DNA of 64,000 nucleotides from DATBHW01 sp035307385. GTDB taxonomy: Bacteria > Chloroflexota > Ktedonobacteria > Ktedonobacterales > DATBGS01. The position numbers were made by a program, and so were the translations under genes. Where the stretch lies: the NCBI GenBank assembly GCA_035307385.1, contig DATGID010000082.1:81895-145894 (forward strand), written 5' to 3'. The notes under the pieces were generated by a model, which did not search any database, was not told the origin of the DNA, and was given only the letters and a program-made list of their open reading frames with translations. Below are positions 1 to 7,956 of the stretch, one piece after another (position 1 is the stretch's first letter; each line of letters opens with the position of its first letter).

Positions 1-907
1 TTTGAGGCTTCGTGCGCACCTCAGTTCCCGCCTGCTCCTCCAGCAGCTTGATCACGGCTGAATAATCGGCCCGGCCATAGCCAGCATCGCGGGCACGAGC
101 ATACATCTCGCGGGTAAGCGCGGTAAGCTCCAGCGGCACGTCGTTGGCCGCACCCAGGTCCAGCGCCAACCCCAGGTCTTTGTAGAGCAGGTCGGTCATA
201 AAGCCTGGCTGAAATGAACCATTATAGACGCGCAGCGGAAAGACTGTGCTAAGCTGCCAGCTTGCGCCGCTGCTGACGCCGATGATCTTTGCCAGCGACT
301 CCACATCCACGCCTGCCTTTACGCCCAGCACCATCGCCTCGGCAGAGGCAGCGGCAATCGCGCCGCAGAGCAGGTTGTTGGCGATCTTCACCACCTCGCC
401 CGACCCGCTTGGCCCAACGTAGAAGATTTTTTCCTTGCTGCCCATCGCTTCCAAGATCAGGCGGCAGGCTTCAAACGCCTGCTGATCGCCTCCCACCATA
501 ATGCTGAGCGTGCCCGCTTCAGCGCCGGTTGAACCGCCGCTCACGGGCGCGTCCAGAAACGTCACCCCTTGCCCGGCGCAGCGTTCGGCAAAGGCGCGGG
601 ACGCATCAGGCGCGATGGTGCTCATATCGATGATAACCACGCCCTGCCGTGCGCTCGCGAGCACGCCCTGTTCGCCAAAGACCACTTCTTCCACCTCCGG
701 CGAATTGGGCAGCATGGTGATAACCACATCCGACGCCTCGCCCACCGCACGGCTGGAGGGAACGAACCGAGCGCCTTCAGCAACAAGGTCTTGCACCTTC
801 TCCGGATGGCGCGCATAGATCGTCAGTCCAAAGCCCGCCTTCATCAGATTGCGCGCCATGGGCCTGCCCATCAACCCCAGGCCAATAAAACCTACTCGCT
901 GCTTCAC
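1..907 (-). CDS. 3-hydroxyisobutyrate dehydrogenase-family NAD(P)-dependent oxidoreductase (3' end outside window)
   Basis: The reading frame is open from a GTG at 907 to the window edge, so the last few codons are missing; 302 codons are visible and the family is usually 290-300 residues, so the protein is nearly complete. The N-terminus carries the Rossmann signature FIGLGLMGRPMARNL. The mid-protein motif GPSGSGEVVKIANN holds the family's catalytic Lys. A substrate-loop motif DAPVSGGSTGAEAG is also visible. These enzymes oxidise beta-hydroxyacids (3-hydroxyisobutyrate, tartronate semialdehyde and similar) in the cytosol; the substrate cannot be told from sequence. The GTG start is chosen because a GAGGAG ribosome binding site lies just upstream and the Rossmann motif begins five residues in. 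The gene lies downstream of the MerR gene on the same strand, 16 nt away, so the two may be co-transcribed. Confidence 0.9.
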   Translation of the reverse strand, partial: MKQRVGFIGLGLMGRPMARNLMKAGFGLTIYARHPEKVQDLVAEGARFVPSSRAVGEASDVVITMLPNSPEVEEVVFGEQGVLASARQGVVIIDMSTIAPDASRAFAERCAGQGVTFLDAPVSGGSTGAEAGTLSIMVGGDQQAFEACRLILEAMGSKEKIFYVGPSGSGEVVKIANNLLCGAIAAASAEAMVLGVKAGVDVESLAKIIGVSSGASWQLSTVFPLRVYNGSFQPGFMTDLLYKDLGLALDLGAANDVPLELTALTREMYARARDAGYGRADYSAVIKLLEEQAGTEVRTKPQ

Positions 908-923
908 AAGTTACTCCTCAATG

Positions 924-1463
924 TTACGGATTGTTGGCAGCGCCCTCAGAGGCGGGCGTCTGCCCCTCAAGCGCAGCACTTAGTTCCTGGCGATGCCGTT
1001 GGTAATGCTCCAGGCGTTCGAGTATATCGCGGCGCATTTTCTCCAGCCCGGCCATTTTGTGTTCCACCACCCCCAACTGCTGGCGCGTCAGCCGTTCTAC
1101 CTCCTCAAGGTGTTTCATCTTGACGGCTGGGTCGGTTTCGTGCTGAAAAGCAGCCTTGACCACCCCGCGTTCATCATCGGCCTGAAGCAGTTCGCGAATT
1201 TCGGCCAGCGAAAAGCCCAGCAAGTCTTTGAGTCGCTGAATGCGCTCCAGCCGAGCAATATCATCCTCGCTATAGAGCCGATACCCTCCTTCGGTGCGTG
1301 AAGAGGGCGGCAACAAGCCTATTTCCTCGTAATAACGTAGTGTACGTTTGGTCGTTTGCAAACGATCTGCCACCTGCTCAATACGATACTTCGGCCTTTG
1401 CGCCTCGGTTGGCAGTTCCGACGCGAGCGTTTTATCTGATGGTGTTGACGACATGGCAGGCAT
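924..1463 (-). CDS. MerR-family transcriptional regulator
   Basis: The 179-residue protein has an N-terminal MerR winged helix-turn-helix (YRIEQVADRLQTTKRTLRYYEEIGLLPP, quoted here in part: TKRTLRYYEEIGLLPP) followed by a long coiled-coil dimerisation helix (about residues 95-150). No Cys-rich metal site is seen, so it is more like drug- or stress-sensing MerR proteins than MerR/ZntR. The ATG at 1463 is preferred over an upstream start because GGGAGG precedes it at good spacing. It is divergent from the DHA2 exporter at 1731, the usual arrangement of a MerR regulator and the transporter it controls. Control of that exporter is inference. Confidence 0.9.
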   Translation of the reverse strand: MPAMSSTPSDKTLASELPTEAQRPKYRIEQVADRLQTTKRTLRYYEEIGLLPPSSRTEGGYRLYSEDDIARLERIQRLKDLLGFSLAEIRELLQADDERGVVKAAFQHETDPAVKMKHLEEVERLTRQQLGVVEHKMAGLEKMRRDILERLEHYQRHRQELSAALEGQTPASEGAANNP

Positions 1464-1556
1464 TACCCACCTCCCTGAACAGCCGGGCAATAATCGAATC
1501 CGGCCTCTGCTTCCCTGGAACTCCTGCACAAATACAGGTGCGTAGCTTCACATATG

Positions 1557-1577
1557 CCTAGCGTACCATGCGCTAGG
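1557..1577. promoter_or_regulatory. 7-7-7 inverted repeat, candidate MerR operator
   Basis: CCTAGCG and CGCTAGG form perfect 7-bp arms around a 7-bp spacer in the MerR-MFS intergenic region. On the minus strand a TTGACG hexamer (1588-1583) lies just upstream of the repeat, so it would sit in the spacer/-10 zone of the merR promoter, where MerR proteins bind. The operator role is inference. Confidence 0.45.
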
Positions 1578-1617
1578 GCCAACGTCAATTTCCACGCCTT
1601 GACCTGCCTCTGCACAA

Positions 1618-1646
1618 TTGACGCTCCATGTACGGTGTGATAAAAT
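1618..1646 (+). promoter_or_regulatory. Sigma70-type promoter for the MFS exporter
   Basis: TTGACG (1618-1623) and TAAAAT (1641-1646) are separated by 17 bp, with a predicted start near 1653 and a leader of about 78 nt. The 17-bp spacing is normal, not the 19-20 bp typical of MerR-activated promoters. Confidence 0.5.
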
Positions 1647-1730
1647 ACGTCCGTATCCTTTCCGTTCACGTCAAGGTTTATGATTGCAGTATATCACCAG
1701 AAAACATGCTAGGTAAAGAGGTATCAATGT

Positions 1731-3275
1731 ATGCGCACAAGTGAAGAGGAGAGCCTTTCTGCGGCGCCAGGAATCGAGGCGGCCAGGGCCACGCTGAGTA
1801 AACCTGAGGCCGCGAGCACGGCCTCATCAGGCGACCCCTCCGCCAGGAAATGGTTGGTCATGGCGGTTGTGGGCGTGGGCGGCTTTATGGCCGCGCTCAA
1901 TTCTGCCAGCCTGATTATCATCCTCCCCACGTTGCAAACCGACCTGCATACGCCTGATCTCGTCAGCATCCTCTGGGTGCTTCTGGCTTATACACTGGCT
2001 TCCGCCATCCTTTTGCTCAGCGTGGGACGCCTGGCTGACCTTGTCGGCAATAAGCGCATCTACGTGCTCGGCTATCTCATTTTCGGCCTGGGGTCCACCT
2101 TTTGCGCGCTGTCAAACACGGCTCCTCTTCTCATTGCCGCGCGTGCCGTCCAGGGCGTTGGCGGCGCATTGTTAATGGCAAACACTTCTGCCATTATTAC
2201 GCACACTTTCCCCAAAAAAGAACTGGGCCGCGCGCTGGGTATCGCCTCCGCTACGTTCTCGGTTGGCACCACTCTTGGCCCCATTGTTGGCGGGCTGCTG
2301 ACCGACGCCATCAACTGGCATTGGGCGTTCTGGTTCAACGTGCCGCTGGCTGTCATCGGACTGGTGCTGGCAATCCTGTTTCTACACAGCGAAGTTGGCA
2401 CGCGCCAAAACGCCCAGCATGAGCAATTCGACTGGATTGGGGCCGTCTTACTGGCGGTCAGCCTGGCTGCCCTGCTCTACTTCGTCTCACTTGGCCCGCT
2501 GTATGGTTGGGGGTCGCTGCGGATGCTGGGGACACTTGCGCTCTTCATCGTCACCGCCGCGCTCTTCATCATCCGTCAGCTTGCCGCGCCACAGCCGCTG
2601 CTGCACCTGCGATTATTTACGAATCGCCTGTTCACGATGGCAAACCTCTCCGCGTCCCTGGCATCCATGGGCATGATTGCTGTGCTCTTCTTGATGCCCT
2701 TCTATCTCGAAGACGTGCTCCATTACTCGCTTTTTGACTCGGCGCTTTTGCTGACTCCCTATCCGGTGACCATGTTGATCATCGCACCGGTCAGCGGCTG
2801 GCTCTCTGATCGCCTTGGCTCACGCACCCTGGGAACTGTTGGCATGGCGCTTTCAGCAATAAGCCTGTTCTGGATGAGCACCCTCACCGTCCATTCAAGC
2901 TATGCGGAGGTAGCCATCCGGCTGGTCGTGCTCGGTCTGGGCATGGGCCTCTTCCAATCGCCCAATAACAGCGCTGTGATGAGTTCGGCTCCATCCACCC
3001 ATCGCGGCATCGCCTCGGCAGTCTTGGGCACCATGCGCAACCTGGGCACCATGCTGGGCATTGGCATTACCGGCGCGGTGTTCGTCAGCTTTATGCCATT
3101 CAACGCGTTTCTCCAGCTTGCCTTGAACGGCGAAACCAGCCAGAGCGGCGTGGACGCCGTCATTGCCGCCTTCCGCATTTGTTACTGGGCGGCTACCCTC
3201 TTCGCGGTCCTGGGCGTCATCACCTCGCTGAGTCGGGGCAAAGCGCGCACGCAGCCTGCTCAGCAGAGCGCTTGA
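1731..3275 (+). CDS. DHA2-family MFS multidrug exporter
   Basis: The 514-residue protein fits the 14-helix EmrB/QacA (DHA2) branch of the major facilitator superfamily: a short polar N-terminus of about 40 residues, then hydrophobic helices throughout. Motif A is visible as GRLADLVGNKRI after helix 2, and the antiporter motif C region as SVGTTLGPIVGG in helix 5. Such proteins expel drugs or other hydrophobic compounds across the inner membrane using the proton gradient. The ATG at 1731 has an AAAGAGG ribosome binding site. It is divergent from the MerR gene, which probably senses a substrate of this pump. Confidence 0.9.
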   Translation: MRTSEEESLSAAPGIEAARATLSKPEAASTASSGDPSARKWLVMAVVGVGGFMAALNSASLIIILPTLQTDLHTPDLVSILWVLLAYTLASAILLLSVGRLADLVGNKRIYVLGYLIFGLGSTFCALSNTAPLLIAARAVQGVGGALLMANTSAIITHTFPKKELGRALGIASATFSVGTTLGPIVGGLLTDAINWHWAFWFNVPLAVIGLVLAILFLHSEVGTRQNAQHEQFDWIGAVLLAVSLAALLYFVSLGPLYGWGSLRMLGTLALFIVTAALFIIRQLAAPQPLLHLRLFTNRLFTMANLSASLASMGMIAVLFLMPFYLEDVLHYSLFDSALLLTPYPVTMLIIAPVSGWLSDRLGSRTLGTVGMALSAISLFWMSTLTVHSSYAEVAIRLVVLGLGMGLFQSPNNSAVMSSAPSTHRGIASAVLGTMRNLGTMLGIGITGAVFVSFMPFNAFLQLALNGETSQSGVDAVIAAFRICYWAATLFAVLGVITSLSRGKARTQPAQQSA

Positions 3276-3296
3276 GCCAAAAGGCTTGAAGAAACA

Positions 3297-3327
3297 GCCC
3301 AGCCGGAAGACAACTTTCCGGCTGGGC
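3297..3327. terminator. Hairpin terminator after the exporter
   Basis: Perfect 12-bp arms (GCCCAGCCGGAA and its complement) surround a 7-nt loop 22 nt after the exporter stop. There is no clear U-tract. Confidence 0.6.
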
Positions 3328-3490
3328 CGCTCTTGTGCAGTCAGACCACCAGAGAATTGGCCTTCGTTTTGCGAGATAGCTGGCAGGGGGATTATTTGCC
3401 CTGGCGAGGGCCAGGCGCGTATACTGAAAGCAGAACAATACATCCCGCGCTGCGGCGCTCTTCATGCCCATTATTCCTTGGAGGGAATCC

Positions 3491-4759
3491 TTGGCGACAG
3501 CGATCATATCGGACCTGCATCTTGGCGCGGCGCACGGCGACGACCTGTTGCGCTATCCCTTCTTCTGCGACCTGCTGCGCGAGCAGCTTGATGGAATTGA
3601 CCATATTGTACTGCTGGGTGACATCCTAGACCTGCGTTTCCAACAGCTTGAAGATGCCCTCTTGCTCGCCACGCCCTTTCTGACGATGCTGGGCGATGCC
3701 TTGGGCCAGGCACGCCATCCGCGCGTCACCTATATCCCTGGCAATCACGATTATCACTACGCGGTGCGGCTCATCGAAACCGAACAAGAACGGGCCATCG
3801 AAGCAGGTGAACCGTTCAGCCTCAGGCAAATCGTCGCGCCGCCCGATTTCTTCCTTTCGCGGCAATTGGCGCGCATCATCGGCAACGGCGTCGATGTGCG
3901 TTTCGTCTATTTCTACGATATGCTGGAATCGTCCGAAGGCCCGATATTTCTGACGCATGGTCATTACCTGGACCTGCATCTTGGCGCGGCTCCAGCGCGG
4001 CTCTTGAGCCTGTTGCAAGCCAGCATCGCGGCAGCAGGGCAAACCGTCACTGAACTCTCGCCTGATCTGTACGAGGCCATCCTCAGGCCCCAATATGAGC
4101 TTTTGCATTGGATTGGGCAATCGCCAGGGGGCGGCCAGATACAGAGTCGCATCTATGAGCGGCTGCGTGGCGGCGCGCCACCGCGCAGAACTCCCCTGCG
4201 ACAGATTCGCCGGGCCGCCCTGCGCGGCGCGGCCTCCGTTGGTGGTAGAGTTGGCGTAGCCCTGGCCGAGACGCTGGCAAACCGCATTGTGAAAGGCGGC
4301 TTGAGCCTGACTTCCCCTGCGCGCGATGCCCAGGCCGAAGTCACCATCGATGCCTTCAATCTGAGCCTGGAAGAACTGGAACCCTACCTGCCGCAGGGTA
4401 TGCGTTATGTGATCTTCGGCCACACGCACCGCCCTGGACCGCTGGAAGAGATTGATACGCTGGAGCGTTGGAAGGTCAACATGCGCAACCAGGAAACTGT
4501 GGTGATGAACTGTGGCTCCTGGCTTTATGATGATGGCAAAGCGCGCCGCCTGGATTATCGCCCGCAGCGCTGGCCGGGAACCTTTATTCTGGTTCCCGAT
4601 CAAGGACCGCCGCGCCTGGTAGAAGTGCTGGCGCACCTCTCCAAAGAGGAAGTGGAAGCGCAAATGAGCGAACGCGACAGCGAAGAACCTGAAGACGATG
4701 CCGACGCCAGCCCGGTAGAACAAAGCGCCCGGACGGACCTGCTGTTAGATGACTATTGA
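3491..4759 (+). CDS. Calcineurin-like metallophosphoesterase
   Basis: All five metal-binding blocks of the family are present: DLH (residues 8-10), GDILD, GNHD (84-87), THGH and GHTH. The enzyme is therefore expected to hydrolyse a phosphomonoester or diester with a bimetal centre in the cytosol. The layout resembles UDP-2,3-diacylglucosamine hydrolase-like and related phosphoesterases, but 422 residues with a long central insert is larger than LpxH, and no LPS pathway is seen here. I prefer the TTG at 3491, which has GGAGGG five bases upstream and puts the first motif at residues 7-10. An ATG at 3464 in the same frame would add nine residues and lacks a clear ribosome binding site. The C-terminal 40 residues are acidic and probably disordered. 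Confidence 0.88.
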   Translation: MATAIISDLHLGAAHGDDLLRYPFFCDLLREQLDGIDHIVLLGDILDLRFQQLEDALLLATPFLTMLGDALGQARHPRVTYIPGNHDYHYAVRLIETEQERAIEAGEPFSLRQIVAPPDFFLSRQLARIIGNGVDVRFVYFYDMLESSEGPIFLTHGHYLDLHLGAAPARLLSLLQASIAAAGQTVTELSPDLYEAILRPQYELLHWIGQSPGGGQIQSRIYERLRGGAPPRRTPLRQIRRAALRGAASVGGRVGVALAETLANRIVKGGLSLTSPARDAQAEVTIDAFNLSLEELEPYLPQGMRYVIFGHTHRPGPLEEIDTLERWKVNMRNQETVVMNCGSWLYDDGKARRLDYRPQRWPGTFILVPDQGPPRLVEVLAHLSKEEVEAQMSERDSEEPEDDADASPVEQSARTDLLLDDY

Positions 4760-4785
4760 CAGAAACCCCTTTCATCAGCTATGCT
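4756..4785 (+). promoter_or_regulatory. Strong sigma70-type promoter
   Basis: TTGACA (4756-4761) and TATGCT (4780-4785) are 18 bp apart. The -35 box overlaps the stop codon of the phosphoesterase gene. The promoter would drive the leader ORF, the terminator and possibly the YbdK-like gene. Confidence 0.65.
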
Positions 4786-4893
4786 GTAATTCCAACGGTT
4801 GTTGAGTGCTGGCAACGGAGCCACGCAGGCGACAAGTCTGTAGCGCGTGCCGGAAGCGCTGTTTCGCTTCCTCCATCTTCTCAGGAGCCAGAA

Positions 4894-5037
4894 ATGACCA
4901 GCCGGAACCGTCAGGGCTCATACTTCTATTATTGGCGTTTGCGTCATTTTATATACCGGACGCTCGCGCCTGTCCTCTTGCCGCGCCTCATGGTGAGCGC
5001 GGCATTTTTATTTCCCCTCGTCAACCAGCGCTTCTGA
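4894..5037 (+). CDS. Aromatic-rich leader peptide (47 aa) upstream of the YbdK-like gene
   Basis: This short ORF starts at an ATG with a good CAGGAG site six bases upstream, downstream of a strong promoter. It encodes a run of aromatic residues (SYFYYW near residues 9-14, then HFIY). A strong intrinsic terminator lies inside its 3' third, so translation would pass through the hairpin. The Tyr-Phe-Tyr-Tyr core uses the same 13 nucleotides (TACTTCTATTATT) as the leader peptide before the DAHP synthase at 38534. Together these point to a transcription-attenuation leader responding to charged aromatic tRNA. The downstream gene is not an aromatic biosynthesis gene, which is odd. A conventional small protein is less likely but not excluded. 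Confidence 0.55.
   Translation: MTSRNRQGSYFYYWRLRHFIYRTLAPVLLPRLMVSAAFLFPLVNQRF
4980..5013 (+). terminator. Intrinsic terminator/attenuator within the leader
   Basis: GCCGCG and CGCGGC close an inner CTCA-TGAG stem with a TGG loop; an ATTTTTATTT tract follows directly. It lies inside the leader ORF and about 230 nt before the YbdK-like gene. Confidence 0.75.
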
Positions 5038-5239
5038 GGCTCGTGGCAGGCAGCCTCATCGAGCCAGCCGTCGTACCAGTAGCAGCGTCATGAACAGCGT
5101 GTTTTCACCAGATGAGCCTTGCTCAACCGGAGGGGTCTACTAGCCTCGTGTATCATCGCCCGGTTGTCTTCCAGACAACAGTAGCCTGTTCGGGGATACC
5201 ACGAGTTGCCAGCGTCCCTCATAAGGAGGACTTTACCGC
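5038..5239 (+). other. Untranslated region before the YbdK-like gene
   Basis: No ORF with a ribosome binding site and no convincing promoter was seen in this 202-nt stretch between the attenuator and the next gene. It ends in an AAGGAGG ribosome binding site. It may be the distal part of the attenuated leader RNA. Confidence 0.4.
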
Positions 5240-6424
5240 ATGCCTGGCAAGTACACGTTGGGAATTGAAGAAGAGTTTCAACTTGTAGACGCCGTGACCG
5301 GCAACTTGCGATCAGGGATTGAGCCACTGCTGAAGCTGACCAAGGCAAAGCTGGGCGAGCAGGTGAAAGCCGAGTTTTTGCAGTGCACGGCTGAAACCAT
5401 CACCGGCGTGTGTCCCAGCATCGCCGCAGGCCGGGCGGAGGCGCTGTACCTGCGCACCAGCGTGGCGCAGATGGCCGAAGAACTGGGCATGCGACTCATT
5501 TCTGCTGGCACGCACCCCAGCGACGACTGGCAAGAACAGGACCGCACCGACCACCCACGCTACATCGAGCTTGATGATCAGTTGCAGGAGGTGGCGCGCT
5601 CCATCCTGATCTTTGGGCTGCACGTCCACGTGGGCATCGAAGACCGCAACCATCGGATCGAGATTATGAACCAGGCGCGCAACTACATTCCCCATGTGCT
5701 GGCGTTGTCCTCCAATTCGCCCTTCTGGCAGGGGCGCGTCACCGGCTATAAGTCTTTTCGCACCACCGTCTGGCAGCGTTTCCCACGCAGCGGTCTGCCT
5801 GATATCTACCCATCCTATGCCGAGTTTGAGCGCTACGTCGGTATGCTGGTCTCGACGAACTGCATCGATGATGGCAAGAAAATCTGGTGGGATTTGCGCC
5901 CGCATGCCTTCCATCCCACGCTGGAGTTTCGCGTATGCGACATGCCCGCCACGTTCGAGGAGACCATCGCGCTGGCCGCGTTGTTTCAGGCGCTGGTTGC
6001 CAGGCTGGATTGGATGCGCGCGCACAATCAGAGCCTGCACCTGTACCCCACCGCGTTGCTCAACGAAAACAAATGGCGCGCCGCCCGCTATGGCCTGGAC
6101 GGCAAACTGATCGATTTTCCCAACCAGCGTGAAGTGCCCACGCGGGATGCCATCCATGAACTGTTGGATTTTGTCGACGAGGTGGTTGACGACCTCGGCA
6201 GCCGCCACGAGATGAACCATCTGCGCCATATCCTCGACAGCCCCGAAGGCAGCGGAGCAGACCGCCAGATTGCTATTTATGAGCAGACCGGCGATGTCAT
6301 GGCCGTGACCCGCTGGCTCACCCAGACCACCATGCAGGGCGTCACCGCAGCCGACCCGACACCTGAATGCCAGCAACAGTCGGAAGAGGTGGTTGATGTG
6401 AGCGGGCAACGCAGCGACCTTTGA
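5240..6424 (+). CDS. YbdK-type glutamate-cysteine ligase family 2 (carboxylate-amine ligase)
   Basis: The 394-residue protein begins with the GCS2 hallmark LGIEEEFQLVD and carries FGLHVHVGI, SSNSPFWQG and the FRVCDMPATFEE block. Members form amide bonds between a carboxylate (often glutamate) and an amine, using ATP, in the cytosol; E. coli YbdK has weak glutamate-cysteine ligase activity and its real role is unclear. The length matches the family. AAGGAGG lies ten bases before the ATG. The gene follows an aromatic-rich attenuator leader, so it may be controlled by premature termination. Substrate is unknown. Confidence 0.88.
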   Translation: MPGKYTLGIEEEFQLVDAVTGNLRSGIEPLLKLTKAKLGEQVKAEFLQCTAETITGVCPSIAAGRAEALYLRTSVAQMAEELGMRLISAGTHPSDDWQEQDRTDHPRYIELDDQLQEVARSILIFGLHVHVGIEDRNHRIEIMNQARNYIPHVLALSSNSPFWQGRVTGYKSFRTTVWQRFPRSGLPDIYPSYAEFERYVGMLVSTNCIDDGKKIWWDLRPHAFHPTLEFRVCDMPATFEETIALAALFQALVARLDWMRAHNQSLHLYPTALLNENKWRAARYGLDGKLIDFPNQREVPTRDAIHELLDFVDEVVDDLGSRHEMNHLRHILDSPEGSGADRQIAIYEQTGDVMAVTRWLTQTTMQGVTAADPTPECQQQSEEVVDVSGQRSDL

Positions 6425-6450
6425 CATCAGGCTGCGGCGCGCCCTATACT
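6421..6450 (+). promoter_or_regulatory. Sigma70-type promoter for the alpha/beta hydrolase
   Basis: TTGACA (6421-6426) and TATACT (6445-6450) are 18 bp apart; the -35 box begins inside the YbdK-like stop codon. Predicted start near 6457. Confidence 0.65.
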
Positions 6451-6519
6451 AGATATAGTAGCAGCGATAGGTGATGCTTGCTCCTCTCTCTGCTACTATC
6501 CTGATACCTGGAAATCGTG

Positions 6520-7329
6520 ATGGCTGCATCATTTTCTTCTCCAGAACCGCGCAGACAAGAACTGCTCCATTGCTGGCTTCCGGCACCCTATCGGCAAGAC
6601 CTGGCATATCGAATGGTAGGCAGTGGGCAGCCGGTCGTCTTTTTACATGGGCTGTGGAACTCCTCTGATGAATGGAAGCGCGTGTTCGATCACTTCAGCC
6701 CGCGCTATCGCCTCTATGCCCCCGATCTGCCGGGGAACGGCCAGAGTCCCGCGCGCCTCCCCTGGCGGCTGCGCGAAGTTGCCGCCTTGCTGGCGGCCTG
6801 GATGCGCGCACTTCAGATGCCACCGGCCACCATTGTCGGGCATTCCATGGGCGGCGCGCTGGCGATCATCCTGGCAGCAGCCGAGCCGCAGCTCGTAAAT
6901 CGCCTGGTGCTGGTTAACGCCGTTGGTTTACCGATTCAACGCCCTTTCTTGCGCAGGCTCACCAGCGCGGGGCAAGGCATCGCCAATCATCAGAACCTTC
7001 GCTATACCAGCCGCTACGGCGACCCTCGCTTCCTGCAATCGCTGGCAACCTGGCAGGCCACCAACGAAGTGCTGACCTGCGATCTGCGCCCCGACATCAG
7101 TCGCATTCACTGCCCCACGCTCATCATCTGGGGTATTCGCGATCCTCTGCTGCCGACCCAGAGCGCCGTCGCCTTGCAGCGCGCCATCCAGGGCGCAGAA
7201 TTGGTGATGCTGCCCAACGTGCGCCATCATCCCTCGCGCCAGGTGCCTGAGTCCTTCGATCATATGCTGGAGGAGTTCCTGGGTCGCGAAAGCGCCGACG
7301 CTCCATCTGCCGAAAAGACTGGCGACTGA
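6520..7329 (+). CDS. Alpha/beta hydrolase
   Basis: A 269-residue protein with the standard alpha/beta hydrolase order: oxyanion loop HGLWNS near residue 45, nucleophile elbow GHSMGG, an acid in the IWGIRDPLLP strand, and a C-terminal His in the NVRHHPSRQ segment. It is expected to be a cytosolic esterase, lipase or C-C hydrolase, and the lid region gives no clear substrate. A GTG three bases upstream (6517) is an equally possible start. It has its own promoter and is convergent with the DUF488 gene. Confidence 0.85.
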   Translation: MAASFSSPEPRRQELLHCWLPAPYRQDLAYRMVGSGQPVVFLHGLWNSSDEWKRVFDHFSPRYRLYAPDLPGNGQSPARLPWRLREVAALLAAWMRALQMPPATIVGHSMGGALAIILAAAEPQLVNRLVLVNAVGLPIQRPFLRRLTSAGQGIANHQNLRYTSRYGDPRFLQSLATWQATNEVLTCDLRPDISRIHCPTLIIWGIRDPLLPTQSAVALQRAIQGAELVMLPNVRHHPSRQVPESFDHMLEEFLGRESADAPSAEKTGD

Positions 7330-7350
7330 AACGGTCCGATCCCTGCTCTT

Positions 7351-7737
7351 TTAGTCGGTTGCCTCTGGTTCAGCTTCCAGCAGCGCGCGCACAACCTGTG
7401 CGTTGCAGTGTTCGGTGTCTTTGGCCGCAAAGAGCAACGTCACCGGGTCGCGCTGCGCCAGGTCACGCAGCTTCTCTAGCTCTGCCTGGTGGGCGCTGTC
7501 TTCCAGTTCACGACGATAGCGCGCCTGAAACTCGTCCCAACGAGCGGGGTCATGCCCGAACCAGCGGCGCAGCCCATCGCTGGGAGCGATGTCACGCAGC
7601 CAGGCATCCAGCCGCGCGTCTTCGCGCTTCAGTCCACGCGGCCAGAGCCGATCTATCAGCACACGTTGCCCATCCTCAGGCTCAGGCGCTTCGTAAACAC
7701 GCTTGAGCTTGACTCGGCCTTCACTCATTTTGCTCAT
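7351..7737 (-). CDS. DUF488 family protein (YeaO-like)
   Basis: The 128-residue protein matches the DUF488/YeaO pattern: RVYEAPEPEDGQRVLIDRLWPRGL near the N-terminus (core motif RVLIDRLWPRG), a central WFGHDPARWDEF segment and a C-terminal VTLLFAAKDTEHCNA segment. The biochemical role of the family is not established. AGGAGG precedes the ATG. The gene is convergent with the hydrolase and divergent from the TPR protein. Confidence 0.88.
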   Translation of the reverse strand: MSKMSEGRVKLKRVYEAPEPEDGQRVLIDRLWPRGLKREDARLDAWLRDIAPSDGLRRWFGHDPARWDEFQARYRRELEDSAHQAELEKLRDLAQRDPVTLLFAAKDTEHCNAQVVRALLEAEPEATD

Positions 7738-7885
7738 CGTTCTGTCCTCCTCTCAGATATACCACCAGCACACGACAGACCAGAACACTCTATCTTGCAA
7801 CGAAAAGCGCGCACCCACCAGTTGCATGGTTGCACGAGTGTTCGCTGTTCCCTCTCACTGCCCGCAAGAAGAAAGTCCCTTTTGC

Positions 7886-7914
7886 TTGACTGCCCAGGCG
7901 CTACCGCCTATGAT
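7886..7914 (+). promoter_or_regulatory. Sigma70-type promoter for the TPR protein
   Basis: TTGACT (7886-7891) and TATGAT (7909-7914) are 17 bp apart, 43 nt before the ATG at 7957. Confidence 0.65.
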
Positions 7915-7956
7915 GCTCAGGGATTGAGAGAAAGAAGCGCGCTTGAGGAAGAAGGT

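Noticed and set aside
3626..4723. 365-codon minus-strand ORF opposite the phosphoesterase
   Set aside because: The sense frame has all five metallophosphoesterase motifs; the antisense frame has none of any family.
5312..6427. 371-codon minus-strand ORF opposite the YbdK-like gene
   Set aside because: Shadow frame with low-complexity composition; the sense gene is complete.
7489..7956. N-terminal extension of the TPR protein
   Set aside because: It runs antisense through DUF488 and across the promoter; a good start site lies at 7957.
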